DNA of 64,000 nucleotides from Geosiphon pyriformis (taxonomy: Eukaryota; Glomeromycota; Glomeromycetes; Archaeosporales; Geosiphonaceae), in contig JAAOMT010000617.1 of NCBI GenBank assembly GCA_016748015.1, forward strand, positions 103,925 through 167,924, in the 5' to 3' direction. The first letter of the stretch is position 1; every line of letters begins with the position of its first letter. Positions 1-12,239 of the stretch are shown piece after piece. A model generated the notes under the pieces. That model was not told the origin of the DNA and did no database searches. It worked only from the letters and a program-made list of their open reading frames with translations. A program made the position numbers and the translations under genes.

Positions 1-1714
1 ATAATGATGAGAGACGTGACTGATTTTGTGGACAATTTGTGATTTCTAAATTATTGTATTGTTGGGGTGGTTGATAAATTGCATAATTGTCAACTAAGTA
101 TCCCTCTAATTTTTGGTTGATAGAATCACTGAATTGTTTCAACTTAGAATCCAATTCAGATGATCCATTCATTACTAGATTAACAGCTTGGACATAGTTA
201 GCTTCAAGTTCAGCTGCTTCAAAATTTCTGGCATTCGTCACAGCTGCTTGAAGATTTGTTGAATGCATTGGATGTACGCATTGAAAGATGCTACTGTGCA
301 ATCCACAAATGAACTGGTTTAGAATTTGAGGCACTGTAAAATAGTCAGCTTGGATTGCTTGAATTTGGCATAAATTCTTATGGAAATGTTCTAAGTACAT
401 AGTGACTGCTTCATTGTCTCCTTGCTTAATGGTAGTGAAAGTGTTTGCCAGCCGATTAATACTATTATTATTACTAAAGTATTGTAGGAATACAAGCTTG
501 AATGCATTGAAATCTTGGGGTTTGTTAATTAAGCTTTGATACTATGAATTGGCAGTATTTTGGAGAAAATAGGAAATAGCCTACATGGCTCTGGCATTAT
601 ACCATCTATTGGCTGCAATGGCTTTCTCTACATCATTTAGTTACACTTGGGCGTTGTCCTCTTTGCTGGTGAATTTTTCAAGTTTGGCAATAAGAATGTA
701 TGCCATTGGTGCTATGATTTGCTGTTGTGATGGGGGTTGAAGTTGTTACTGTGGCAGTTGAATCGGTTGTTGTGGTTATTGGAGCGGTGGTTAAATAGGT
801 TGCTGCAGTGGCTATGGTAGAATTGGTTCTAGTATTGGTACAATTGGTGGCTGATCAATAACAATTACTGAAAATAAGTTTTCCTGATTAATTAACTCAG
901 AGTTTAGATTATTTAGAGTTTGCTGGGTTTTAACATTTGGAGTTTCAACTTCTGGATTTTCTAAGATCAGGTTCTGGTAAGTAAATTCTTGATCTTTAGC
1001 TTCTTTTTCTTCTTTTTCTGATTTTATTATCTCCCAAGGACTCGTGTTTCCAAAATTTGGTTGAGGTGGCAGTGATTAGAATCCTGATGGCATTGGAGAT
1101 TATGATTTAAATCCCTCAAAGTAGTTGCTATAAGTTTTTAGTAACTCTGCTTTCTTTTGTTTACTTTGAAATGGGAGTTGGCTAAATGTTGATGTTACAT
1201 GTAATGTGAATGCACCTGTTGATTAGATGTTGATGGCGCTTTCTGAAGTGTAATATTATAATGGATTGGTTGGAGATTCAACTCTGGTTTTCTTCCAAGT
1301 AGGTAGTTGTATTTGTTTTGGTATTACTGCTGGTATTTGCAATTTTTCTTTGTCTTTGTCTGCATAAGTGATGGGGAATTGTTGTTGTGTGTATCTTTTA
1401 ATAGTTTGATTGATTTCTTTGATGATTGGTGCAAAACTGTAGTTTCTTAATAAGCTGGTATGTTGAAATAATTCTGTATAGAAATTTTCCCTTGTGGATT
1501 CAATGTTAACTGTTTCTCCTAAGCAGTCTGTGATTTTATTGTTGATGTAGAAGTTGAAAGCAGATTCTGCTGAGAAGTGGTTATTGTTTAGTTCTAATTG
1601 TTGGCTGTATTGTTAGAACAAGGATTTAGCAAATCCTAAATGATTTGCTCCTATGTTTTCTGATTCTGCCACTTTTGAATAATTGCTGTTGGTGCTGGTT
1701 CTCTGTAGGATTAT
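1..1714 (-). pseudogene. Decayed gag region of element A1
   Basis: Translating the minus strand gives a gag-like protein rich in Gln and Pro, with stretches such as DFNAFKLVFLQYFSNNN and NQFICGLHSSIF that resemble retrotransposon capsid helices. It is interrupted by many in-frame stops. The stops I checked sit where Gln is expected, for example CAG followed by TAA in the Gln-rich stretch near 745, so they look like CAA/CAG to TAA/TAG transitions. No zinc knuckle was recognised inside the window. The same sequence recurs, far more eroded, at 4100-5390 and 15550-16240. Confidence 0.7.
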
Positions 1715-1715
1715 A

Positions 1716-1732
1716 CCTCACAGGAAGCACCA
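1716..1732 (-). other. Primer-binding site of element A1
   Basis: The minus strand reads TGGTGCTTCCTGTGAGG two bases inside the LTR end. It starts with TGG, as expected for a site pairing with the CCA end of a tRNA. Element C has TGGTGCTCCCTGTGAGG at the same place and element B has TGGTGCTCTC. The priming tRNA should therefore end in AGCACCA; I cannot name it. Confidence 0.7.
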
Positions 1733-1734
1733 AA

Positions 1735-2589
1735 TGTTACAGGTGATTAATTAGAGTCTCAAATCAATTAACAAACCTGTAACTTGGTGCTTGATTGGTA
1801 TTTTGGTGTTGATATCTGAAGGTTGTGTTAATCTGAAGGTTTTATTGTGGAGTTCTTTGTATAATAAACAGAAATTTAATTGATGGTTTTATCTGTAGCT
1901 TCCCAAAACTGCAGTTTTGTCAAATTTTTTTCTCAATGTGGTGGCTGGTAATCCTTCTAGTAAGCTATCCTCAAATCTATGAGTGTTCTACCCTTGTTTC
2001 ACGGGTTTTTTACCAGTCTTTATGACATCTGTATTTCAACACTTAATCTTTAATTAATTTAATAAAATCAACGAAATAACAAAAGAAATAAAAGAGAATA
2101 AAAGAAGAAAAAAAAATAAACAAAAGCAATTGCAAGTTAGTATTCCATCATTAGCCATGATCAAGAGCTATTGTTCCAGCATAGTTAAGTATCAATTACT
2201 ATTAACATGTAATGTTGATAGTGGAGAGTGGATTAAGATAGAAAATAATTATTTATTTGATATTTGTGGATTGGAAGGTTGCTTAGATAAAATCTGAATT
2301 GAGAGGTCTGTCTTTTTTATTTCTAATACTACCACTATATATACATAATTGAGATTCTTCAATTCCTTGATTTTTCATGCCAGGAATCCTGGAATTCTTG
2401 AAATTCTGTAATTTTTTTTGAGAGGAATCCTAGAATTTTGGAATCTTGTAATTCCTTGTATAAGAATCCTGAAATTCCTGAAATCCTGTAATTCCTTTTG
2501 AGAGGAATTCTGGAATTCCACATTTACTATGGCTACTTCTGATTGGCTAATTTATATACTAATATTTTTCTTATATTTTATGAGTAACA
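1735..2589 (-). repeat. LTR of family A, copy A1
   Basis: 855 bp bounded by TGTTAC at 1735 and GTAACA ending at 2589. A TATA-like stretch lies at 2333-2347 and reads TATATATAG on the minus strand. Upstream of it on that strand, at 2385-2525, is an imperfect tandem repeat. Three other copies of this LTR occur in the window (A2, A3, A4). Confidence 0.8.
2385..2525. repeat. Tandem repeat in U3 of LTR A1, unit about 41 bp
   Basis: About three imperfect units built around GAATCCTGGAATTC-like palindromic cores and GTAATTCCTTTTGAGAG-like spacers. It lies just upstream of the TATA box on the element's strand, an enhancer-like position. Copies A2 and A4 do not have this array. Confidence 0.7.
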
Positions 2590-3399
2590 ATACTTAAGTA
2601 TGTTAACTATTGTTATAGTTTAAGAATTTAGCAAAAAAATTATAAAATAATATTAATTATTTAATCATAATATAGCACAGTAATAATCCTAAAAAAATAA
2701 ACATAGTGACAAGCACCAGTTCACAATAGTGGCTAATACCAATTGGTAATAGTGGCAAATACCAAGTTGAGATATTAAAAAGAAAATATTACAATGTATT
2801 TTCTTATAAAACTATAAATATGTATATATATAATAGCTTTAATATTAAGAAAAATGATATTATCCAACAAAACAATTCATTTAACAGTTTTACTTTAATT
2901 ATTCTCTAGTCTTTACTTTTAAAAATAAATATCTACAAAAAACTTTTAATTAAAAAAAAATGAAAAAGAATATTGAAAACTAAATCTAATATATTAAGAA
3001 ACTTACTTGTATTATTTATTATATGAAACTATTATTCATTAGCTGAATTTCTTGGAAAAATAATCTCTGATTAAGATTATTTATGTTGTTACTAATTGAT
3101 AAAAGCTTTATTGTAAAAATTAAAAAAAGCACTAAAGACCATTAATATTCTGTGTTTCTAGATTAGAGAAACATATTAAGCAATTGCAAGAATAGTCTTA
3201 AAAAAAACCTTAAACAGTAAGTAGATTTCAATTCAGTCTTTGGAAAAGAGTACATAAATACACACAACAATCAGAAATTGAAAAATAACTTACATTATAA
3301 TATTAAAAAAAAGTCTTTAATATAACATTGATATTATTACAGAAATAAAATTGAGGAACTTACAAAAGACTAATTACAATTAAAATAGAATATTGACAA
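2590..3399. other. AT-rich spacer, no gene seen
   Basis: Low-GC sequence between the A1 LTR and the decayed protease of A2. No open frame resembling a known protein was found. Parts may be further decayed pol of element A2, but I could not align them by eye. Confidence 0.5.
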
Positions 3400-5388
3400 T
3401 TAAATATACCAAGAAAACCATCTCATAATATTATTTTGATTGAACTGTAGCTTTTAAATATTTTAGTCAAGCACAATATTGGTCTTGGACAATTAGTTAT
3501 TATTAATAAGAGCTTAATATTGTGTGGTTTTTATAATAAAAACTTTAATAGATATAATGATATCATTGACTTTAAAAAAAAAATTGTCAGTTTTGTCAAT
3601 AGAAATTTTAATTACTTTATTGGCTGTAATAATTCTAATGCTAGCAGTATGATTAACTTGGTAACTTAATTAGTTCATAAGTTGTTATATAATAATGTTG
3701 TCTACTAATTTACTATCAAAAATTAACTTAATAAATTGGCTATTGACTTTGACATTAGTATATATTATAATAATTGGTTTAATGTTAAGAGCAGTTTTAC
3801 TAAATAGAAATGTTATTACTGATTCTTCTAATTCAAAAAGAAAAATAACTGTAAGTAATTTGTTCTTTATAACTATTGCTGGTAAAATGTTGTTAATAAG
3901 TAGTGTTGAATTGGTTTCTAGTAATTTGAGTATTGCTATTTCTGAAGTTATCAAGAGATTTAAATAGTTTTGAAAATTCAGATTTTGAATGTATCTATTT
4001 TTTAAATTTTTTGAACATAATTCTAATAGTTGATTTAATGAACTAAAGATTGGTTGGTGCATAAATATCACTAATTTTCAATTTTGTTATATGTGTATAA
4101 TTCTCATTTTTGATTTCTGGTTGCCATTTCAGCTAAATTTTGTGGTGGTGTTTAAATTTGTTGGGATTGATAAATAATTTGTAACTGTAAAGTTTGTTAA
4201 ATTACTGGTGTTAAAATTGGATAGATTAAAGATGTATATATTGGTTGTTGTATTATTGGGGTGTATTAAAACTAATATTTATATTATTTAATAAAATTGT
4301 TAACATAGCTTGAAATTTGAAATCTGCAATCAGAATTTCTATATTGGTTTTCTAATCATAAATTGTTAGACTTAGGATAGCAATCTAATTTTAAATGATT
4401 TTATTTACTATAGTAGTAGCAATTATGTATTTTTTATTATTATGATTGATTTAATGATAATAATAATAGATGCAGCTAATTTTGAAATTGACTAAAATTT
4501 TCTGAATTGTTGCAATATTAAAGAGACTGATAGATTGCTTGATTGTTGATTAAGTATTTCTCTAATTTTTGGTTGATCAAATTACTAAATTGTTTTAGCT
4601 TAAAATCTAATTTAAATAATTTATTCATAATTAGATTTACAACTTATGTATAGTTGGTTTGAAGTTTGACCAATTCAAAATTTTTGACATAAGTAACTGT
4701 GTTTTAGAAAGTATTTGAGTGTATTGAACATATTTATTGTAATAAACTACTGCATAATCTATGAATGAATTGGTTTAAAATCTGTAATATTATAAAGTAA
4801 TTAACTTTAATTGTTTGGATTTAATGTAAATTTTAATAGAAATGTTTCAGATATATAATGACTGTTTCAGTATTATTTTGTTTAATGGTAGTAAAGCTGG
4901 TTAATAACTAATTGATACTATTGTAATTGGTAAAATATTGTAAAAATGTGGTTTTAAATGCATTAAAAATTTGTGGTTTGTTGATTATGTCCTAATATTA
5001 TAAGTTAGTAATATTTTAAAGAAAGTATGAAATAATTTGAAATGCTTTAATATTATTCTATTTATTGACTGTAATGGCTTTTATTACATCATTCAGTTAT
5101 GCTTAAGTATTGTCTTCTTTGTTAGTAAATTTTTTAAGCTTAGCAATTAGTGCATAGACTATTTATGTAAGTTGTTATTATTATGATTGTTGTTAAATAG
5201 CAATTGGTACTATTAATAGTATATTAATTAGAATAATTAGATGTAAGTTTTGTGAAAAAATAGGAGCTGGATTTAAATTATTTAAATTTGGCTGGGTTTA
5301 AATAATTAAAGTTTGGATTTTCAGGTTATTTAAGATCAGGTTTTAATTATTATTTTCTTAATTGCTCTTTTTTTTTTGGATTGATATC
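3400..5388 (-). pseudogene. Heavily decayed protease and gag of family A element A2
   Basis: The minus-strand frame at 3685-4071 contains VIFLFELEES, IIIIYTNVKVN and IKLIFDSK. These align in order with element B's protease region (DIFLFEFEANES, ITAIYTEAKVKG, IRLILNSGS). DNA at 3430-3640 continues the match into the C-terminal half of the protease. 4100-5388 is a C-to-T/G-to-A eroded version of the A1 gag; compare 4560-4720 with 100-240. Reverse transcriptase and integrase are missing. The apparent plus-strand frame at 3695-3967 is a shadow of this region. Confidence 0.7.
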
Positions 5389-6027
5389 TGTTATTACAGG
5401 TAATTATTTGAGGTGTTAATACAAATAACAAACTTATAATTTGGTGCTCAATAGCTGATATGGTTGGTAATATCTAAAAGATTTTATGATCTAAAAGTTT
5501 TAGTTTAAGTTTTTTGTATAATAGACAGAAATTCAAGTATTGTTTTATTTGTAGCTTCCCAGAATCACAATTCCATCAAATTTTTTTCTTAGTATAATGG
5601 CCAGTAATCTTTTTAATAAGCTATTCTTAATTCTATAAGTGTTCTACTTTTATTTTACAGGTCTTTTACTAGTCTTTTTAACATCAATAACTCTGTGCAT
5701 TAATCTTTAATCAATTAGTAAAATAATAAACAAAACAAAAAACAGAAAAAAAAATAAAGAGATAAGCCAAGACAAGAAAAAATTAATATCCTGTCAATAG
5801 CTATAATCAAGAGCTATTAATTCAATATAATTAAGTATTGGCAATTATCAACATAAATTGTTGATAATAAAAAAATGTATTGTGACAATAATAAGTATTT
5901 TTATTAATATTTGATGTTTCCATTTCAAGTCATAGAATACTATCATATGAAAAGATGAATATAAAATTGGAATTGGAGATTCTAAAACTAAGAATTCTAT
6001 TTTTTTTGTCCCTAATACTCTCATTAT
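5389..6027 (-). repeat. LTR of family A, copy A2, left part (split by element B)
   Basis: Matches LTR A1 through the segment with AACAAACTTATAATTTGGTGCTC and the region before the TATA box. The outer TGTTAC has decayed to TGTTATTAC. The match stops at about 6027, where element B begins, and the rest of the LTR resumes at 15356. Confidence 0.7.
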
Positions 6028-6550
6028 ATATACACAAAAACAAAATAAATTTGAAAAAATCAAATTTGTAATTATTTCCCTTGAAATTAACCAATTCCTA
6101 CCAACAGTTTGAAATTGACTAGCTACCAATTTCAGTAAACTGTTAAAGCATTTCCAGGCCTGAATCTAAAACGACTTCCATAAAATCATTTCACTTTTTT
6201 TTTACATTTTTTTTATTTTTATTTTTCTTTTTCTTCTTATCATTAGGGTAGCCTACAGACAAGAATTTTTGTAGAAGAGTTGACTTTCACAGTAAAGTAA
6301 CTACACATTTTAGTGAGCTTCCAGACGAGAAATTTCTGGGAAAAAGTTGACATTTACTACAATGTAACTACACAAGTAACTGGCACAGAATTGGCCATTC
6401 CACTTATAAGCCCAGCAATTCAAATTATAGAAGATAATTTGAAGATAAATTCAGTTACTGGAGGTTCAACCACATTCAGAAAACGTGAATTCACAACAAA
6501 CAGACATCAACAACATTTAAGAAAAGAGACCAAAAAAACCTCTGGTAACA
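6028..6550 (+). repeat. 5' LTR of element B, lacking U3
   Basis: Aligns with 14855-15355 over almost its whole length and ends GGTAACA at 6550. The promoter-bearing U3, present at 14460-14850 in the 3' LTR, is missing here. The 3' LTR has a small deletion near its end relative to this copy. Confidence 0.8.
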
Positions 6551-6552
6551 TT

Positions 6553-6570
6553 TGGTGCTCTCTCACAGAA
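6553..6570 (+). other. Primer-binding site of element B
   Basis: TGGTGCTCTCTCACAGAA begins two bases after the LTR end. It shares TGGTGCT with the sites of elements A1 and C, then differs. Confidence 0.65.
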
Positions 6571-6596
6571 ATAACACAGAAATAACAAAATTCAAA

Positions 6597-8233
6597 GTGG
6601 CGACCACACTAGACACAGCAACTCTAGAGTATTACCAGTCAATTTACACCCATTGCAAGCAAAGATTCAACATTTCAGACGGAATTGAAATTGTTAAGAG
6701 AACACTTTATCTATATATTGAAAACTGTATTAATAATTATTTTCTTGGAAATTACAACATTTCAGAAGTTAAAAACAACCTCTACAATAATTTAGTATAC
6801 TATTTACGATTAGGAACTGAAGACCTTAACAGTGAAACACTTGCCACTTACTTTCAAGAACTCAATTATAACATTATCAAGTATTGTGAAGAAAAATATC
6901 CAGTACAGTCCAAATACTCTTTTAACTTTGAATCAGAAACAGAAACAAGCAACAAAGACAAACAAAAACCAAAACAACACTCAAAAACCACTCCAAACAC
7001 TCCAATACTAACAAAGACAACTGCCAAACACTTGCAAACACCTGAACAAGGAACCAGTGTCAAATTAACACTTTCTATTACACTATTTCCAATTTTACTT
7101 GCTTAACCCCAAATTCATCTCTTATTTGGTTTTCAAGAATAAAAGATTTTCAGTTATCCAAAAGCCCTATTCAACAACAGGAACCAATATTAACCAGCAC
7201 AAACCTTATTGACTACTTAACAGAAAATCAAAGTGAAGAAACTGAATTAGAACAAGAAACAGAAGACTCAGAAATGAAGAAGAAATGGCCTCCACATATA
7301 TCACAAAAATCTCTGAGTTCACAGAAGAAGACAGCAAAACCAGTCCTCAAGAATGGCTTGACAAAGTCTCAAAAACAGGAGATGCAAATAGTTGGAATGC
7401 TGCCAGAATGTTAAAAGCAATTTTATACTTCTTACAAGGAATGGCTGATGAATGGTTTGAAAACTTGGAAGCCCCACCAAAAAACTGGGAAGCATTCAAA
7501 ACTGCTTTCCTAGAACAGTTTACTGACAATAACACTTCCATTACTCTTCAAAATCGGTTCTGAAATATCAAGCAAAAACCAAGTGAATCAGTTATGACCT
7601 ATCTTGGGAAATTCAACAAACTGCTTAGAAGGATTTACTAATTGGAAACAAATGAATACTACTCCAATGCACAAATCTTGGATCAATTTATTGCTGGTCT
7701 AAAGGATAAATTGATTAAAAAGATTCGCCCACATGCCCCAGAAGATTTAAACTCTGCTATACAGCATGCAAAGAGATACAAAATGGCCATGGAGAAGGCC
7801 AATTGTACAAAACTTGTAAACTTGGCCATTGGAGAAACCAGCTCAGCAGCTGAGGAAAAAATCGACCAACTTACAAAGAAAGTTGAAAACTATTTCACCA
7901 ATCAACAACAACAGCAACTCCAAAGATATCAGCCACCCCAACAATGAAATCAAAACAACTTCGCATCACTTTCTAATAACCAGCCTCAGAATTGCCATTA
8001 CTGTGGAATTCCTGGCCACTGGAAAAGAAACTGCAGAAAGCTACAACGAGACCAACAAAATAGGAGTAATCAACGTTACTCTCTACTACAGCAGTCTTAT
8101 TATCAACCTCCACCACCAGCTTACTATTCACCAAGATTCCAATATCAAAACAACTACTATCAATCTGCTTCACAGCCAATGCAACAACCATATCAACAAC
8201 CCCCATTCAACATTACCAAGTACCTGCTCGATG
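6597..8233 (+). pseudogene. gag of element B
   Basis: The leader-proximal frame (to 7104) encodes an unrecognised N-terminal region. A second stretch starting with ATG at 7285 has the retrotransposon gag capsid fold signature (QEWLDKVSK, MADEWFENLE, AFKTAFLEQFTD). A CCHC zinc knuckle, CHYCGIPGHWKRNC, lies at 7993-8033. The frame is broken by TGA at 7561, TAA at 7639 and TGA at 7945, with at least one frame change between the N-terminal and capsid parts. The first start codon is not clear. The stops fit Trp, Gln and Arg codons hit by single transitions. Confidence 0.8.
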
Positions 8234-8309
8234 ATTAATTCAACAAAACCAATCTGTACCACAAAATTGATTCACAACAAACAACAACAGAATCAACCCA
8301 AATAACCAA

Positions 8310-9581
8310 TTGGTTCCCCAAAATTCAGCTCAACCAAAACCCAACCACTATCATACTCAACCTAGTTATCTTACAATGCCAGAAGAACAGGATTTTTATC
8401 ATACTGCACTTTCGGAAGGTAGAATCATAACACAACAACAAAACCCTTCTCAAAACCATACCACTATTCTACCAGCTAGAATCGCTGAAAATGCCAATCT
8501 CTTTGATATTTTTCTTTTCGAATTTGAAGCAAATGAATCACCATTCTTGCTTAACAATGCAGCAGCTAATGAGCAAAAAGCCATCACTGCAATATACACA
8601 GAAGCTAAAGTAAAAGGAAAGCCAATTCGATTAATCCTAAATAGTGGATCTACTGAGAGTATTATTACTTACCAGTTGATACAACAGTTAAAGAGAAATG
8701 TTGACTGGCCAGCTCAAACAGTAATTGTTACTGCCGACAGCATAAAAAAGACTCCAGTAAGAGAAATTGAAAATTTTCCATTCACTCTTAATGGAATCAC
8801 CATTCCAGTAAAAGTTCTTGTAATGAACACTTCCCAATACCAAGCTCTTGTTGGAAACAATTGGCTCCAAAAAGCCAATGCTAATCTGAATTGGGAGACA
8901 CAAGAGTTAACAATCTCCTACCAAGGACAACACACCCGAGTACCTGCCATTTGTGGTACATTCAACAAATGTTCCAAAAAAGCCCCAGCTTTTGAATTCA
9001 AACCAAAAGAAGAAAAACCAATAATCAAAACATTCATGGCTCTTGAATCAATGTCCAATTGGGCCAATAAAACTGAACAAGAACATTTCACTCTAAACTC
9101 TAAATCCAAAACCCTTGGATGGAATATCCTCTACTCAAAGCCTGAACCAAAAAAACAACGTCCTTACATTCCCCTTAAATGCAAAGACTGCAACAAAAAG
9201 CTTTTGTCAATGGGAGCTTGTATTTCACCTGAGAAAGAATATGAAAATTACACCTGCTACTATTGTAATGCCTGTCATCGAGAACGATGGGGCCACTTGA
9301 TCAAAAAAAGTGGAAAATGGGATAAAACACCCTGTCTTACTTGTGGAAAGCAGCTTCCCAATGAATGTGACTGGATCGATATTGCATTTAGAGGAGGAGT
9401 CTGTGATCAAACTTGTCAATATGCTTTTTCTATTGCAGAAAAAGTAAAATGTAGAACATTGTTCAATGCTGCATACAACAATGCCCTCAACAAACTCTAT
9501 CATTACCCTCATAACGCCAAAATGATCTACAAACTTGCTATGATTTTAATCAACAGAAGAACCAAAGAAGATGTCTTTTAA
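8310..9581 (+). pseudogene. Protease plus cysteine-rich domain of element B
   Basis: An uninterrupted frame of 423 codons. The retropepsin core is at about residues 90-200: IRLILNSGSTESIIT carries the active-site triad as Asn-Ser-Gly where Asp-Ser/Thr-Gly is required, followed by ALVGNNWLQKA typical of the family. The codon is AAT at 8640-8642, one G-to-A change from GAT. Residues 290-390 hold repeated Cys pairs (CKDCNKK, CYYCNACHRERWGH, CLTCGKQ, CDQTCQY), which suggests one or two zinc-binding modules. I do not know this domain in Ty3/gypsy polyproteins. Called a pseudogene because the protease cannot be active. Confidence 0.75.
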
Positions 9582-9716
9582 ATGAATGAAGCTGAATATA
9601 TTGAGTATACATTGGAACTAGCTGAATTTGACTATGAAAATGAAGTCAAAGAATATTACCAAATTGCAAGTCACTCATACTCGACCCAAGAAGCTTAAAT
9701 TCAATGATTAGAGCAA

Positions 9717-10332
9717 ATGAACATTAAATTATGTGAAGAATACATAATGCCTTGCAATGAGCAATGGTGTCTTGAATGCTATATCCTTAGCATTTTTTTG
9801 TCCAGTGAAAATAAAGAAAACAAAATTGAATTTAAAAAACCTGAACCAGAAGCAGAGATTCAAACAACACCCATTTATCTTATCGAAAACCAGTCTGCTC
9901 TACAACTTAAATACTTTAACAACAATGGACAAGGAATAAAGCCTAAAAAAGCACATAAAATTGATGCTGGATATGACCTACGATATTCAGGAAAAAACAC
10001 TTTGGTTCTTCAAACAAACTCTCTTACCAAAATCAATCTTAAAATTGCACTCGAAATTCTATCAGGAGCAATAGTCCAAATCGCTTCATGATCATCATTG
10101 GCGAGCAAAGGAATTAATGTTAAAGGAGGAATCATAGATGTGGGATATACAGGAGACATTACAATTATATTACAAAATGAAATCAATAAACCTTTTCAGA
10201 TTGAACATGCCAAAAAAATTGCTCAAGCTATTTATTTACCCTTAATCAACATTTTGGGTTTATAATTAGTTAGTCAAAGAGAACAATTGGGAAAAAGTAA
10301 AAGAAGAACCAAAGGTTTTGGTTCAACTAGAT
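9717..10332 (+). pseudogene. dUTPase domain of element B
   Basis: Trimeric dUTPases hydrolyse dUTP to dUMP and pyrophosphate. The five conserved motifs appear in order: AGYDLR (motif 1, near 9965), SSLASKG after a TGA at 10089-10091 (motif 2; the stop replaces the expected Arg), GGIIDVGYTGDI (motif 3), KKIAQAIYLPL (motif 4) and KGFGST (motif 5, near 10315). The domain sits between the protease/cysteine-rich region and the reverse transcriptase. Another stop lies near 10263. Five ordered motifs make the family call strong; activity is lost. Confidence 0.85.
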
Positions 10333-10502
10333 GATTTACAGTTCCAGTAAACACAGCTCTTAACAAACAAAATGAATCTCACCAGATTCTATGACTTCCA
10401 CAACTAATTACTATTTTACTCTTTGGAGAACATCCAGAAATCTACACCTGTCCAAAACCAATAACCACACAACAAATTTTTGAGTCCAATGAACAAATCT
10501 GC

Positions 10503-11640
10503 TTGGAACATAATATCTCAATCCCAAATATTTACATTTCAAAAGAAACAAAAAAAGTCCGAGTTACTTTTTACAATCCCAACAGTTACTCCATAGTTTT
10601 ATTAAATAACATAGAAATTGGAGTTATTTACAGTAACATCTTTCAACAAAAATTACTCCAGACAGTTCTCAATTTCTTAGAAATTATTGAACATTCACTA
10701 CCAAAAATCAACCCAAATCCCAGTTCTGAAAACTACCATGTTGTTATAAAAAAACTATCTCGAATCAACATAGGACAACTTGAACCACAACAACAAAACC
10801 AGCTCAAAGAGCTAATTGCAGAATTTGCCAATATCTTTGCCGAAAACAACAATGACTTAGAAAGAACCGATTTGGTTCAACACCAAATCTATACAGGAGA
10901 TGCCAAACCAAGACAACAACAAGCTTACTAAGTTGCTCCAGAAAGTCACCAATTTATCCGAAAAAAAGTACAACAGATGCTTAACAATGAGCTTATTCAA
11001 TCATCAATAAGTCCATGGGCCTCATCTATAGTCCTAGTTAAAAAAAATGGAAAGATACGATTTTGTGTTGATTATTGACAACTCAATAGCATCACCATTG
11101 GAGATGCCTATCCTCTTCCCCAAATTGATGACATGTTAGATGCCCTTGGAAAATCCAAATACTTTTCAACACTAGATTTAGAAAGCAAATACTGGCAAGT
11201 CACCATGGACCCCAAAGATTGCCCCAAGACAGCTTTTACTACTCAAGGAAGAAATTACGAGTTTAATGTAATGCTCTTTGGACTGTGCAATGCACCAGCA
11301 ACATTCCAAAGACTCATGGATGTTGTTTACAAAGGCCTCCTTTGGAAGTCCATAGTTGTCTATCTTGATAATACTGATGTTTATTTATCATCTTTTGAAT
11401 TACACTTAAAACACTTGCAAGAAGTTTTTCAACAATTATGGAAAGCAGAATTAAAACTGAACATTGAAAAATGCTACTTCGGAAAAACAAGTTTGGCCTT
11501 TCTTGGTCACATTATTAGTAAAGATGAAATCAAACCTAATCCAGAAAAAATAAGCACTGTCAAAAATTTCAAAACTTCTCAAAATATCACAGAACTAAGA
11601 GGATTCATCAGATTAGCATTCTACTATTGAAAGTTTATCA
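10503..11640 (+). pseudogene. Reverse transcriptase of element B
   Basis: Contains the connector (RINIGQLEPQQQ), then PWASSIVLVKKNGKIRFCVDY, AYPLPQIDDML, STLDLESKYWQV, TAFTTQGRNYEFNVMLFGL and NAPATFQRLMD, all typical Ty3/gypsy RT blocks. The catalytic box reads YLDN at 11361-11372 instead of YLDD; the Asn codon AAT is one G-to-A step from GAT. In-frame stops are TAA at 10929, TGA at 11076 (after FCVDY, where Arg is expected) and TGA at 11628. Confidence 0.85.
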
Positions 11641-12170
11641 AAAGATTCTCGAAAATTGCAAAACCCCTCAACCAGCTCACCACCAAAAACATTGAATACA
11701 AATGGACTACTGAATACCAAAAAGCTTTTGAAATTCTCAAGGAAAAGCTGACAACAGCTCCAATTCTTACCTACCCAGACTTCAGTAACCAATTTCGACT
11801 AGCCACAGATGTTTTTTACACTGCTTTTGGTGCCATTTTGTCACAATTAGATGACCAGAGAAATAAGTGAGTAATTGCTTATGCCAGCAGAACATTAAAA
11901 CCAGCCAAAAAGAATTATCCTGCCATTGAATTGGAAACAGCAGCTGTAATTTGGGCCCTACATTATTTCAACCTTTATCTCTGGCCAAAAAAATTCGATA
12001 TTATCACTGATAATATTGGACTCAAATGGCTTTAGAACAAAAATACTCAGCTGAATGCCAAACAAACCTGATGGACAGGATTTTTAGCCAACTACTAATA
12101 CATTGTACACCATAAACCAGGAAAACTCCACACCAATGTTGATTGTTTCTCAAGAATAAGACAAGATTAG
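11641..12170 (+). pseudogene. RNase H region of element B
   Basis: The frame following the RT reads KPLNQLTTKN, APILTYPDFSNQFRLATD, FGAILSQ, VIAYASRTLKPAKKNYPAIE and FDIITDNIGLKWL. This is the tether and RNase H domain of Ty3/gypsy pol. Stops occur after RNK, after GLKWL, after NAKQT and after FLANY. Most fit Gln or Arg codons changed by one transition. Confidence 0.75.
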
Positions 12171-12239
12171 AACACAAAAACAACACCCATTTGAAATAAC
12201 AGCAACAAAATGACAAACAATAAACCCCGAAAACTATAA

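Larger units (their letters stand above)
1..2589 (-). mobile_element. Family A Ty3/gypsy retrotransposon A1, cut by window start
   Basis: The minus strand reads LTR (2589 down to 1735), primer-binding site, then a decayed gag region running off the left edge of the window. The LTR starts TGTTAC and ends GTAACA, an inverted repeat shared with the other LTR families here. Only the 5' end of the element is inside the window, so pol and the second LTR cannot be seen. The assignment to Ty3/gypsy rests on homology of the related copy A2 to the gag-protease part of element B. Confidence 0.8.

Noticed and set aside
3695-3967. Plus-strand frame of 90 codons
   Set aside because: It is antisense to the decayed protease at 3685-4071, which aligns with element B.
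7561-11630. TAA/TAG in place of Gln suggested a reassigned genetic code
   Set aside because: The host genes here (adenylate kinase, P450, NSUN, kelch, Sel1) read through without internal stops and end on normal stops. TGA also appears at Arg and Trp positions in the retroelements, which a Gln reassignment would not explain.
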